Virus record (IMG/VR): IMGVR_UViG_3300027708_000088
Location: 1 to 56,380 of that record
Reading direction: 5' to 3' (one strand)
DNA from: a virus
Length of the DNA: 56,380 nucleotides
The position numbers were made by a program, and so were the translations under genes. The stretch's first letter is position 1, and the number at the start of each line of letters is the position of its first letter. The notes under the pieces are model-generated. The model made no database searches and was not told the origin of the DNA. It saw nothing but the letters and a program-made list of their open reading frames with translations. Below, one piece after another: positions 49,618 to 56,380 of the stretch.

Positions 49618-49819
49618 TGGTTATGGGGCGCAGGATTGGATGGAACTGGCGGCGTGTGTGAACGATCCCCGATTCACCGGGGATAAGCCGTCCGTTTTGG
49701 TTGCACAGCAGATGCAACGCCTGTGTTCTCAATGCGATGTTTTCACTGAGTGTTTGAGGTATCACGCGCACACCGATGTGATTGGTGTGTTCGCGGCCGG
49801 CGAGTGGCGGTCGGAATGA
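49610..49819 (+). CDS. WhiB-family protein (early copy 1)
   Basis: The 69-residue product has cysteines at 16, 39, 42 and 48 in WhiB spacing and a variant turn GVFAAGEW at 59-66 in place of G[VI]WGG. It lacks a basic C-terminal tail, so it may bind the sigma factor without direct DNA contact. It overlaps the helicase end and the RusA start (ATGA). Confidence 0.82.
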   Translation: MADGYGAQDWMELAACVNDPRFTGDKPSVLVAQQMQRLCSQCDVFTECLRYHAHTDVIGVFAAGEWRSE

Positions 49820-50190
49820 TTTATGTGATTGTCGCTCCGTTCGCGAGGCCACCGATGACTGCGAACGATCAGCGCCGCGCGCATTGGCAGAAGGTGCGTG
49901 CGACGAAGAAACAGGTTGGTGATGCGGTGGCGTGGCTGGCCCGACAGCAACAGATCAAAGATGTCGGGCCAGCCGAGGTTTCCTTCACTTGGTTTGCACC
50001 AGACAAGCGCCGGCGAGATTCCGACTCGTTGGGGCCATTCGTTAAAGCGGCCCTCGACGGCTTGGTGCAAGCCGAGGTGTTTCCCGATGACCACAACGGC
50101 TGGGTGGTCAAAACAAGTATGGCTGTGGTGTCGAGCGACACCCGTAATCCCCGTATCGAAATTTCAATAGAGGAGGTTGGGAATGTTTGA
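49816..50190 (+). CDS. RusA-like Holliday junction resolvase
   Basis: The 124-residue product has the RusA pattern: a beta start (IYVIVAPFARPPMTAND), DKRRRDSDSLGPFVKAALDGLV with D68 and D70, and FPDDHNG with D91. These acidic residues bind the metal that cleaves junctions. It would resolve branched DNA before packaging. ATG overlaps the WhiB-like stop by 4 bases. Confidence 0.88.
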   Translation: MIYVIVAPFARPPMTANDQRRAHWQKVRATKKQVGDAVAWLARQQQIKDVGPAEVSFTWFAPDKRRRDSDSLGPFVKAALDGLVQAEVFPDDHNGWVVKTSMAVVSSDTRNPRIEISIEEVGNV

Positions 50191-50464
50191 GGGTTCTGAC
50201 GTGGAGTGCGGACCTGACTGTGAGTGTGGCGGCTCAGGCAGGTGGATTCAGCCGCTTGTGTCATTCCCCGGCAAAGACGTTGACACCCGCAAGAACCTAA
50301 TCGAATTGAAGTTCGTCCTTCCCATCGACTACATCGATGATCTGTGGAAGTTGATGTCTTTGCCTTCGTTCAGGCAGCACCTGGATGACTCGTTAAGCGC
50401 GGTGATGGCCGGGTACTTCGATCAGATCGCGGAAACTTTCGACGAGATCGCGGAATCCTTTTAA
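50183..50464 (+). CDS. Hypothetical acidic protein
   Basis: The 93-residue product has CGPDCECGGSG near the start, a possible metal site, and an acidic helical C-terminus (DQIAETFDEIAESF). ATG at 50183 lies 7 bases after GAGGAGG, better than the TTG at 50177. Function unknown. Confidence 0.6.
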   Translation: MFEGSDVECGPDCECGGSGRWIQPLVSFPGKDVDTRKNLIELKFVLPIDYIDDLWKLMSLPSFRQHLDDSLSAVMAGYFDQIAETFDEIAESF

Positions 50465-50733
50465 TGCGCGGCGACTACGAGGATTGGGAAGATGGCGCGC
50501 TGTGCAAACAGATCGGCATTTGGGCTTTCTACAGTGACGGGCAAGGCGGCAACCCATACCCGTTCGGTAAACGGGTATGCGGCATGTGCTTTGTGCGAGA
50601 GCCTTGTCTAAATCGTGCGCTGCGTGACCAAGAACAGTTCGGTTTGTGGGGTGGCGAGACACCAAGCTCTCGGCTTCGATTGCTGCGCGAGCGTTTCGGC
50701 CCCGATTTCAATTGGCCGGAGAACGCCACATGA
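50464..50733 (+). CDS. WhiB-family protein (early copy 2)
   Basis: The 89-residue product has cysteines at 14, 39, 42 and 48, the GLWGG turn at 60-64 and a short Arg-rich tail. It is the third WhiB-like protein of the genome and the second in the early operon. It starts on the last base of the preceding stop (TAATG). Confidence 0.85.
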   Translation: MRGDYEDWEDGALCKQIGIWAFYSDGQGGNPYPFGKRVCGMCFVREPCLNRALRDQEQFGLWGGETPSSRLRLLRERFGPDFNWPENAT

Positions 50734-51131
50734 GCGCAGCAGATTTCAATCCGAATCGTCACTACGATCCGCTGACCGTTGATGCTTTGGTGCAAAGGTA
50801 TCCGATGCGGGGTGCTACGTCAGCCGACAAAGCAAAGGCGGCGAAGCTGCTCTCCGATAGGGGAGTCGATGACAGTGAGATAGCGATCCTGTTGGGTGTG
50901 TCTGAGCGCAATGTAGGTCGATGGATACATGAGTTTGAGGTTGCTCCGCTGCCTCCGATTGCGGAGTGGGCGCAACGCGAGGACTGGCCTAGGTGCCGCA
51001 GCGGCCAGCATGAGATGACTCCCGACAACATGGTGCGTAAGGGCTATGACAGGAATGGGAAACAGTTGTACACCTGTCAAATGTGCATTCGCGTCGGCAC
51101 AGCGAAGAGGTCGGTATTGCATGACAGATGA
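50730..51131 (+). CDS. HTH protein with C-terminal zinc site
   Basis: The 133-residue product has a helix-turn-helix region (DKAKAAKLLSDRGVDDSEIA, then LLGVSERNVGRWIHEF) followed by CRSGQHEMTPDN and YTCQMC, a Cys/His cluster that probably binds zinc. It likely binds DNA; the target is unknown. ATG at 50730 overlaps the previous stop. Confidence 0.7.
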   Translation: MSAADFNPNRHYDPLTVDALVQRYPMRGATSADKAKAAKLLSDRGVDDSEIAILLGVSERNVGRWIHEFEVAPLPPIAEWAQREDWPRCRSGQHEMTPDNMVRKGYDRNGKQLYTCQMCIRVGTAKRSVLHDR

Positions 51132-51753
51132 GATTGTTCACCGCTGTAGATCAGGGAAGTTGCAGTGTGTGTCTCGCACTCCTGACGGGGCGGCAGTGAC
51201 GATGAAACCTGACACGCTGTGCCCTGGTTGCATCACACAGATACAGGTGATGCTGGGCGATCTGCCGCATCTCGCGGCGGCGTTGAAATGTTTCCTTGGC
51301 GGGTCGATGGCAACCGCATACACGTCGAAAGTGCATTCAACTCCGACGCCGGCTGCGCCAATGAACGTCACCGTCTATGACTTGATCGATGACATTGGTG
51401 ACGCTATTGATCGCGCCGGCGGCATGGGTGTCCGTATCGACAATCTGATTCGGGAACCGGGCGTCGAGTTTCAGGTGTGGCAGCGGGGCGAGCCAACACG
51501 GCGAATGCTCGACGGTGTTGACCGCGCAATGAATGTCCGCAAGGTACATAGAAAAGCTGAGGGCATGGTCGGTCTGAAAAAAGTTTGGCAGCGCCGAGTG
51601 TCGCCCTGCCCGCACTGCAATCTTCCGACGCTCGGTTCCTGGTTTGGCGAGAACACGGTCCATTGCACTAACGAGGACTGCAACAGCAGCCTCACCCGAG
51701 ATGAATATGACCTGATGGTTATAGCGAAATCAAAAAGTGAGAAGAGGAAATGA
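51121..51753 (+). CDS. Zinc-ribbon hypothetical protein
   Basis: The 210-residue product has an N-terminal Cys pair segment (CRSGKLQC ... CPGC), a helical middle ([17 protein letters not shown]) and a C-terminal zinc ribbon (CPHCNLPT ... CTNEDC). It resembles proteins placed before ssb in several actinophages. ATG at 51121 overlaps the upstream gene by 11 bases. Function unknown. Confidence 0.65.
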   Translation: MTDEIVHRCRSGKLQCVSRTPDGAAVTMKPDTLCPGCITQIQVMLGDLPHLAAALKCFLGGSMATAYTSKVHSTPTPAAPMNVTVYDLIDDIGDAIDRAGGMGVRIDNLIREPGVEFQVWQRGEPTRRMLDGVDRAMNVRKVHRKAEGMVGLKKVWQRRVSPCPHCNLPTLGSWFGENTVHCTNEDCNSSLTRDEYDLMVIAKSKSEKRK

Positions 51754-52202
51754 CAAACAGCATCACGATCACCGGAAACATCACTGCCGATCCTGAGATC
51801 AAGTTCCTGCCTTCGGGTATCCCAGTGGTGAGTTTTACTGTCGCGGATACGCCGCGCGTGTTCAACAAGGACACCGGGGAGTGGAAAGACGGCGACACAC
51901 TTTTCCTGCGCTGCAATCTGTGGCGTGACGCCGCCGAGAACGTCGCAGAGTCCTTACAGAAGGGCGCTCGCGTAGTTGTGAGTGGGCATCTCAAGCAGCG
52001 CACTTTTGATGGCCGCGACGGCGATAAGAAGTCGATGATTGAACTTGAGGTTGAAGAGGTTGGGCCGTCGCTGAAGTATGCGCGCGCCCAAGTTACGAAA
52101 CAGAAGAGGGACGGTACGTCGGGCACGTTCGCTGCGGCTACTTCCACTCCTGCGCCGGCTGGCGATCTGTGGGGTGTCAGCGATGACGAGCCGCCGTTCT
52201 GA
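51750..52202 (+). CDS. ssb: Single-stranded DNA-binding protein
   Basis: The 150-residue product has a clear OB fold ([56 protein letters not shown]) and the acidic C-terminal tip DDEPPF used to recruit replication and repair partners. It binds single-stranded DNA in phage replication and recombination. AGAGGAAA precedes the ATG, and a terminator follows. Confidence 0.93.
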   Translation: MTNSITITGNITADPEIKFLPSGIPVVSFTVADTPRVFNKDTGEWKDGDTLFLRCNLWRDAAENVAESLQKGARVVVSGHLKQRTFDGRDGDKKSMIELEVEEVGPSLKYARAQVTKQKRDGTSGTFAAATSTPAPAGDLWGVSDDEPPF

Positions 52203-52249
52203 TCGGTTGCCCTTTTAATAACTAAATAAAACACACGTCGAGATAGATA

Positions 52250-52281
52250 GACCCCAGCAAGGACAAAGGGGGTCCATTTTT
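52250..52281 (+). terminator. Intrinsic terminator after ssb
   Basis: GACCCC (52250-52255) pairs with GGGGTC (52269-52274) around a 13-base loop and is followed by CATTTTT. The stretch before it (52203-52249) is AT-rich with no gene. It separates the core early operon from the following cassette. Confidence 0.75.
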
Positions 52282-52306
52282 GTTGTCCAATTTAGGAAAC
52301 CAAACT

Positions 52307-53239
52307 TTGAAACACATAGTGATGTTTAGCGGTGGCATCGGTTCTTGGATGACAGCGAAACGGGTGATTGCCAAGCACGGCACAGCCGATACGATTCTCC
52401 TTTTTGCGGATGTGAAAGGGGAGGGGCGGTGCCTGACTTGTGATCACAGGTTTAGCCTGCACATCAATGGGCGTGGCCCTTGCGATGTGAAAGACGACGA
52501 TGACAAATATTGCGGATGCACTTCGTTTGTGGATAATCCGTTTGTTGGTGAGCATCCAGACACCTATAGGTTTATTGATGATGCTGCCGCCAAGTTACAA
52601 GCAGAACTTGTCACAGTCATGGACCCCAAGAAGCGGGACATTTGGGGTGTTTATGAAAGTAGGAGATATTTAGGTAATTCTCGCCAAGCTAATTGCTCCA
52701 TCGAATTGAAGCAGAAGCCGTGCCTTGCTTGGCTAAAGGACAATGTGAAGCCGGATGAGGGAAAGGTATACGTCGGCATTGACTGGACTGAGTCTCATCG
52801 ATTGCCGGCAGTAGAGGCCGCGTATGCAAAATGGGGTTACAAGGCAGAAGCGCCTTTGTGCAATCGTCCCTATCTAGATAAAGACGAGATGATTCAGGCC
52901 GCGATAGCAGACGGGTTGACCCCTCCTTCTGCATATGCAAAGGGTTATCCACATAACAATTGTTCCGGTTTTTGCGTGCGTGCCGGCAAGAGTCAGTTCA
53001 AGATGCTGCTGGAAGAGAATCGTGAGGCGTACATGTTCCATGAAGGACAAGAGCTAAAACTTCGGGAATATTTAGGCAAGCCGGTGACGATTTTGACTGA
53101 GATGAATAAGGGCGAAAAGGTCAACTTAACCCTTCGCAGTTTTCGTGAGCGTCAGGAATCTCAAAAATCTTTGTTTGACGATGATGAATTCGATTTTGGC
53201 GGTTGCGGTTGCTTTTCACAATTTGAGGACGATGAGTGA
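52307..53239 (+). CDS. PP-loop protein related to PAPS reductase
   Basis: The 310-residue product begins with HIVMFSGGIGSW, the PP-loop of adenine-nucleotide alpha-hydrolases such as phosphoadenylylsulfate reductases. It has a Cys cluster early (CLTC, then CDV and CGC), CSIELKQKPC in the middle and NCSGFCVRAGKSQF later, which could hold a metal or Fe-S cluster. Family members reduce or transfer sulfur, or modify nucleic acids; the substrate here is unknown. TTG at 52307 is preferred for the short spacing of the PP-loop; TTG at 52280 is an alternative that overlaps the terminator. Confidence 0.8.
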   Translation: MKHIVMFSGGIGSWMTAKRVIAKHGTADTILLFADVKGEGRCLTCDHRFSLHINGRGPCDVKDDDDKYCGCTSFVDNPFVGEHPDTYRFIDDAAAKLQAELVTVMDPKKRDIWGVYESRRYLGNSRQANCSIELKQKPCLAWLKDNVKPDEGKVYVGIDWTESHRLPAVEAAYAKWGYKAEAPLCNRPYLDKDEMIQAAIADGLTPPSAYAKGYPHNNCSGFCVRAGKSQFKMLLEENREAYMFHEGQELKLREYLGKPVTILTEMNKGEKVNLTLRSFRERQESQKSLFDDDEFDFGGCGCFSQFEDDE

Positions 53240-53372
53240 GGTGCTAGTAAGGCGCAAGGTTTTGAAAAGTACGGCAGTAGCTTGCGTGCTGTTGTTGGCG
53301 GTTTCCGAATTGATCGGCATTGCGGCGATGGCCGCGATCCGTATGGGCGAGAGAGGTAGTCGCTGGTGGTAG
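53232..53372 (+). CDS. 46-residue membrane protein
   Basis: The product has a basic start (MSEVLVRRKVLKS), one membrane span (TAVACVLLLAVSELIGIAAMA) and a polar end. The positive N-terminus suggests an N-in orientation. It overlaps the PP-loop gene by 8 bases and the protease gene by 7 bases, so the three are probably co-translated. Confidence 0.62.
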   Translation: MSEVLVRRKVLKSTAVACVLLLAVSELIGIAAMAAIRMGERGSRWW

Positions 53373-54172
53373 AGAAGAAAGTTGACGATCTGCTTAAAGA
53401 ATCTCAGATCATCAAGGCTTTGGCTGAGGCCCGTAAGTATGAGGCTGAGGCTGCGAATCTTGAAATCAACGAAGCCGATGTTGAGGTTGAACGGAATATT
53501 CGGTTAGCGGATTTGCGGTCAACACTGGCGGCTGCCGATCAAGTTGAGAGTGACGCGGAGATCACCCGTATCACTAGGGATGCACAGTTACGCCAGGAGA
53601 AGTTCACGCTACTGAGCGATCACTATCACTTCCACATGGATTTCCGTTGCGATGTCGATTACAAGTCTGTCGATAAGGCTTTGCAGCAGCTACGGATTTG
53701 GGATCGCATCGACAACAAGTCAGCGTGGTTCATTGACATCCAGTCGGACGGCGGGAGCGCCCTCGACGGGTTCGCGTTGTTTGATCGCCTCGTCGCGCAT
53801 TCTAAGCGCGGCAAGCGAAGCAAGGACGGCAAGAAGTTGACGTTCGGCCGGCACAACGTCACCATGACCGTGTTGGGGCACGCGGCGAGCATGGGTGCGA
53901 TCTTGTTGCAGGCTGCCGACGAGCGGGTGATCGGCCCCGAGGGTGTCCTGATGATCCACAAGGTGAGTGCGGGTGCGGCCGGCAAGGTCAGCGAAATTAT
54001 GAACACGGCGAAATTTCTGGAACGCATGTGTGACCGGATTGCGAATGTGTTTGTGGAGCGGTCCAATGGCCGAATCGACCTAGAGACTTTCCAGCGTAAG
54101 TGGGAACACAACGATTGGTGGATCACGTCCGAGGAAGCCTTGGAGCTTGGATTTGTGGACAGGATCGGCTGA
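53366..54172 (+). CDS. ClpP-like serine protease with coiled-coil N-terminus
   Basis: Residues ~1-80 form a charged helix with heptad character, then a ClpP/crotonase-type domain follows with IDIQSDGGSALDGF (124-137, like INSPGG), GHAASMGAILL with likely nucleophile S175, and MIHKV with likely H198. A C-terminal helix pair ends with ALELGFVDRIG, typical of ClpP-like proteases. Unlike head proteases of this family, it is not near capsid genes. It may degrade a host or phage factor in the cytoplasm or at the membrane with the small neighbour. GTG start. Confidence 0.82.
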   Translation: MVEKKVDDLLKESQIIKALAEARKYEAEAANLEINEADVEVERNIRLADLRSTLAAADQVESDAEITRITRDAQLRQEKFTLLSDHYHFHMDFRCDVDYKSVDKALQQLRIWDRIDNKSAWFIDIQSDGGSALDGFALFDRLVAHSKRGKRSKDGKKLTFGRHNVTMTVLGHAASMGAILLQAADERVIGPEGVLMIHKVSAGAAGKVSEIMNTAKFLERMCDRIANVFVERSNGRIDLETFQRKWEHNDWWITSEEALELGFVDRIG

Positions 54173-54390
54173 TGCGCCGCAGGATAAATCCAGAATTTGA
54201 ATTGGCAAAACGTCACATGACGAAACTGGAGAACCGTATCGCCTACCTGGAACAGGAATTGGAGTGGATGACCGGGGAGCGCAACAAGCTGCACCGGATT
54301 GTTCAGGCCGCTCGCGAAGGACATGAGCACATCCACCGCGCACTGTTCCCCGACAACATCCACCAGCTTCGCCACGGGACAACGGAATGA
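54172..54390 (+). CDS. Coiled-coil small protein
   Basis: The 72-residue product is one long helix with coiled-coil potential (MTKLENRIAYLEQELEWMTG) and a His-rich end (HEHIHRALFPDNIHQLRH). ATG overlaps the protease stop (TGATG), so it may be a partner of the protease. Function unknown. Confidence 0.62.
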   Translation: MRRRINPEFELAKRHMTKLENRIAYLEQELEWMTGERNKLHRIVQAAREGHEHIHRALFPDNIHQLRHGTTE

Positions 54391-54701
54391 GCGACTGGCA
54401 TCACCGTTACCGCCGCATCATCGACAGCTACCGGACAGCCTTATTGGACAGGTCACCCGACGCCTGCCGGCTAGTCGATGCCAGGATGGTGGAGTTCGGT
54501 GAGTCATGGGTGTGCAACGATGATCCGATTGATGTAAACGCTCTCATGTCGGCTCCCGAGATCGCCCGTCAATTCGGATTCAACTTGTGGGATGTTCACA
54601 ATTGGGCGAGGGCCGGGAACTTAACTCGTCACGGTAATCCAACCCGCCCTAAATATCGTTTGGGTGATGTGTTGGCTTACCAAGCCATGAAAAAGCAATA
54701 A
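54387..54701 (+). CDS. HTH DNA-binding protein
   Basis: The 104-residue product has a C-terminal MerR/excisionase-like helix-turn-helix (MSAPEIARQFGFNLWDVHNW, then PKYRLGDVLAYQ) after a helical N-terminal part. It overlaps the previous gene by 4 bases. It may regulate this cassette or bind phage DNA. Confidence 0.65.
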   Translation: MSDWHHRYRRIIDSYRTALLDRSPDACRLVDARMVEFGESWVCNDDPIDVNALMSAPEIARQFGFNLWDVHNWARAGNLTRHGNPTRPKYRLGDVLAYQAMKKQ

Positions 54702-54711
54702 TCTGTAAATG

Positions 54712-54717
54712 TATAAT
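54712..54717 (+). promoter_or_regulatory. Perfect TATAAT -10 hexamer before the HNH gene
   Basis: TATAAT lies 12 bases before the chosen ATG of the homing endonuclease-like gene. No clear -35 is seen, and GGGAG directly after it is the likely ribosome binding site. It may be an own promoter of the mobile gene. Confidence 0.35.
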
Positions 54718-54729
54718 GGGAGTCAGTGG

Positions 54730-55149
54730 ATGACCTATGCCCAAAAATGGCTTCCCATTCCCGGTTTTAGCGGCTACGAAGTGTCTGACCTGGGAAATGT
54801 TCGCAATGTGAGGCATGACCGAATTTTGGTTCAGCATGCCGCCGCGAATGGTTCGGGCCTGTACGTTAATCTCGGCAAATCGACCCGCTTGGTTCACAAA
54901 TTAGTGGTGCTGGCTTTTGACGGGAATGGTGGCCGGCGCATCAATCACTTGAATGGTGACCGGCGGGATAATCGTTTATCGAATTTGACTCAGCGACGGC
55001 GCGACAGCGTCCCCGCCGGGTCCAAATGTTCTAATGGGCATGAACTGTCCGGTAGTAATGTCGCCATGTGGGGCGGCGGTAACCGCATTTGTGTGGCTTG
55101 TCGCGATGGCAGGCCAGCGAATCGGCAGCTACCTGACGTTTTGAAATAG
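54730..55149 (+). CDS. NUMOD4/HNH homing endonuclease-like protein
   Basis: The 139-residue product has the NUMOD4 pattern (WLPIPGFSGYEVSDLGNVRN), an HNH core (VHKLVVLAFDGNGGRRINHLNGDRRDNRLSNL, read with gaps in the usual family positions) and a C-terminal CSNGHELSG...CVAC zinc knuckle. Such genes are mobile and cut DNA at homing sites. ATG at 54730 is chosen because GGGAG lies 7 bases upstream; ATG at 54709 has no ribosome site. A strong hairpin follows. Confidence 0.85.
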   Translation: MTYAQKWLPIPGFSGYEVSDLGNVRNVRHDRILVQHAAANGSGLYVNLGKSTRLVHKLVVLAFDGNGGRRINHLNGDRRDNRLSNLTQRRRDSVPAGSKCSNGHELSGSNVAMWGGGNRICVACRDGRPANRQLPDVLK

Positions 55150-55183
55150 GTTTGGGCGCTCCCCTTCGGGTTGCATGCGCTCA

Positions 55184-55237
55184 GGTGGACGGGCCTCGCC
55201 TTTGCGCGCGTGGGGATGTGCGCGAGGCCCGTCCACC
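55184..55237 (+). terminator. 16-bp hairpin after the HNH gene
   Basis: GGTGGACGGGCCTCGC (55184-55199) pairs perfectly with its inverse at 55222-55237, with a 22-base GC-rich loop. No U tract follows. The stem is the longest in the window and probably stops or processes the transcript. Confidence 0.75.
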
Positions 55238-55266
55238 ATTTCCACTAAACGAAGAAGGGGTAACCC

Positions 55267-55422
55267 GTGTTCGGAAAGTGTTCGTACTGTGAAATGGAAA
55301 GACCGTATAGCTGGATCGGCGGTCAACATTGCAGGTTGCATCACGGTGTTCCACAGTTACTAGCGTTGGACTGGCCGGCATCACCGATGTCTCACTACCC
55401 GTCTGATTGGCCCGTGGCATGA
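55267..55422 (+). CDS. 51-residue zinc-finger-like protein
   Basis: The short product starts MFGKCSYCEMERPYSW and has HCRLHHG about 12 residues later, a CxxC...HC pattern for one zinc. GTG at 55267 follows AAGGGG, and the TGA overlaps the exonuclease ATG by 4 bases. Function unknown. Confidence 0.62.
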   Translation: MFGKCSYCEMERPYSWIGGQHCRLHHGVPQLLALDWPASPMSHYPSDWPVA

Positions 55423-56183
55423 GCGCCCGAATACTGGTTCTCGACATTGAAACCCAACGGGCCGTTGTCGAAACTTTCAGTTTGTTTAGCGACTACACAT
55501 CAATTGATCGTGTGTTGGTTCCGGCGCGGGTGTTGTGCTTCGCCGCCAAATGGTTCGGTGAAGAACAAATGTTCTTCCACGCCGCCTGGGATGACGATGA
55601 CGAGTACAACTACGATCTGATGTTGCGCGCGGCATGGAACCTCTACCATGAGGCCGATTTTGTGGCGACGTGGAACGGGGATCGTTTCGATACGCAGTGG
55701 CTGATGGCCGAGTTCGGTCGGCTTGAGCTTGGCCCACCTTCGCCTTTTAAGGGCTTGGATTTGATGAAAGTTGCGAAAAAGAATTTCGGCCAGGGCTTGA
55801 TGTCTAAGAAGCTGGATTGGTTGGCTCGCAACTGGATTGGTGACCGTAAGGCCGGTCATGGTGGTAAAGATTTGTGGCATGAGATTCGGCATGGGGATCA
55901 GAAGTCAAGGAAGTCGGCGCAGAAAACGATGCGCGCTTACAACGAGCAAGACGTAATCCTGACTGAGAAAATGCTGGACCGCTTTTTGCCGTGGACGGGG
56001 ATAAACGTCGCCTTGTATGAGGAGAATCCCAAGGGTTGCACTAAATGTGCCTCGTCCAATTTGGTCAAGGACGGCTTGTATCACACAACCACTCAAACGT
56101 ATCAGCAGTACAGGTGTAAGCAATGCGGCGGCTGGTCGAGGGGTCCGCGTTCGCTTGGCACAAGCGACTTGAGGCCGCTGTGA
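55419..56183 (+). CDS. DnaQ/RNase H-like 3'-5' exonuclease with zinc ribbon
   Basis: The 254-residue product has the DEDD exonuclease motifs: LDIETQ (D9, E11), NGDRFDTQWL (~86-95) and YNEQDVILTEKM (~177-188). A C-terminal zinc ribbon (CTKCAS ... CKQCGGW) is attached, a combination seen in predicted RNase H-like phage exonucleases. It probably trims single strands in phage DNA replication or repair. ATG overlaps the previous stop by 4 bases. Confidence 0.85.
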   Translation: MSARILVLDIETQRAVVETFSLFSDYTSIDRVLVPARVLCFAAKWFGEEQMFFHAAWDDDDEYNYDLMLRAAWNLYHEADFVATWNGDRFDTQWLMAEFGRLELGPPSPFKGLDLMKVAKKNFGQGLMSKKLDWLARNWIGDRKAGHGGKDLWHEIRHGDQKSRKSAQKTMRAYNEQDVILTEKMLDRFLPWTGINVALYEENPKGCTKCASSNLVKDGLYHTTTQTYQQYRCKQCGGWSRGPRSLGTSDLRPL

Positions 56184-56270
56184 ATGTGGAGTGACTTATT
56201 TTTCAGTGAGGGCTGCCTCGTCTTGATTGTCGCGGCTAGCGTAATCGTTTTGATTTTGACGCGGGAGTAA
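56184..56270 (+). CDS. 28-residue membrane peptide
   Basis: The ATG follows directly on the exonuclease TGA. The product has a short polar start (MWSDLFFSEG) and one membrane span (CLVLIVAASVIVLILT). No separate ribosome binding site is visible, so translation would rest on coupling. Function unknown. Confidence 0.45.
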   Translation: MWSDLFFSEGCLVLIVAASVIVLILTRE

Positions 56271-56274
56271 TGCC

Positions 56275-56373
56275 ATGACCATTGATCGCGGATGCGAGGA
56301 CGGCTGCATGTGGCCCAATCCCGATGATATTCACGATTACGTCGGGGAAGAACTAGCGGAGAATCAAGAATGA
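56275..56373 (+). CDS. 32-residue acidic protein
   Basis: The short product (MTIDRGCEDGCMWPNPDDIH start, acidic end) has a CxxxC pair. Its TGA overlaps the ATG at 56370 by 4 bases, the coupling used throughout this region. It is a weak but consistent gene call. Confidence 0.45.
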   Translation: MTIDRGCEDGCMWPNPDDIHDYVGEELAENQE

Positions 56374-56380
56374 TTCCCAG
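56370..56380 (+). CDS. Start of a gene cut by the window end
   Basis: ATG at 56370 overlaps the previous TGA by 4 bases and begins a frame (MIP...) that leaves the window. Joined to base 1 it continues to 141 for 50 codons, which suggests the window is opened inside this gene. Confidence 0.4.

Noticed and set aside
1-56380. CRISPR array, insertion sequence or transposase
   Set aside because: No regularly spaced direct repeats of array type and no transposase-like protein were seen.

Overview
The window looks like an essentially complete genome of a temperate siphovirus that infects a mycolic-acid actinobacterium, most likely Mycobacterium or a close relative. The evidence is an HK97-type head cassette, a 1701-codon tape measure gene, a lysin A followed by a mycolyl-arabinogalactan esterase (lysin B), an Lsr2 homologue, three WhiB-like proteins, a secreted DUF732 protein and frequent GTG starts. 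A short reading frame that starts at 56370 stays open when the last base is joined to the first and ends at 141, so the molecule may be circularly closed or permuted.

Layout. 1-32.85 kb, plus strand: a Dps-like ferritin gene, small terminase, an LtfC-like protein and two tail-adhesin genes; then large terminase, portal, prohead protease, major capsid, connectors, major tail protein, a pair of tail assembly chaperone frames joined by a canonical -1 slippery site, tape measure, a set of minor tail proteins with shuffled glycine-rich and beta-sandwich domains, lysin A, lysin B, holin, a second membrane protein and a NrdH-like redoxin, closed by a strong terminator (32864-32916).

33.0-33.5 kb: one plus-strand gene and a tRNA-Lys(UUU). 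33.5-37.7 kb, minus strand: a tightly overlapped operon of 16 small genes (several below 60 codons) carrying a WhiB protein, a secreted DUF732 protein, zinc-binding miniproteins and a 25-residue membrane peptide. It has its own predicted promoter at 37368-37396, and lsr2 lies just upstream of it. This block sits between the lysis genes and the integrase, where cargo expressed in the prophage would be expected.

37.7-41.3 kb: a 597-base regulatory gap, a small gene plus tyrosine integrase (plus strand), a polytopic membrane protein and a helix-turn-helix repressor (minus strand), and a divergent promoter region.

41.3-56.4 kb, plus strand: the early region. It begins with an excisionase-like HTH gene and continues with many coupled small genes, a C5 cytosine methyltransferase, a RecB/Cas4-like exonuclease with a Rad52-like annealing protein, DUF3310, HNH, replication-associated proteins, a DnaB-like helicase, two more WhiB proteins, RusA and SSB. 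After a terminator comes a distinct cassette (PP-loop/PAPS-reductase-like protein, membrane peptide, ClpP-like protease with coiled-coil N-terminus, coiled-coil protein, HTH protein). Then follow a NUMOD4/HNH endonuclease closed by a 16-bp hairpin and a DnaQ-like exonuclease with a zinc ribbon.

The most unusual parts are the Dps homologue beside the terminase, the reverse-strand cargo operon with its Lsr2, WhiB and DUF732 genes, and the PP-loop/ClpP-like cassette. Functions are from sequence recognition by eye; no database search was run.
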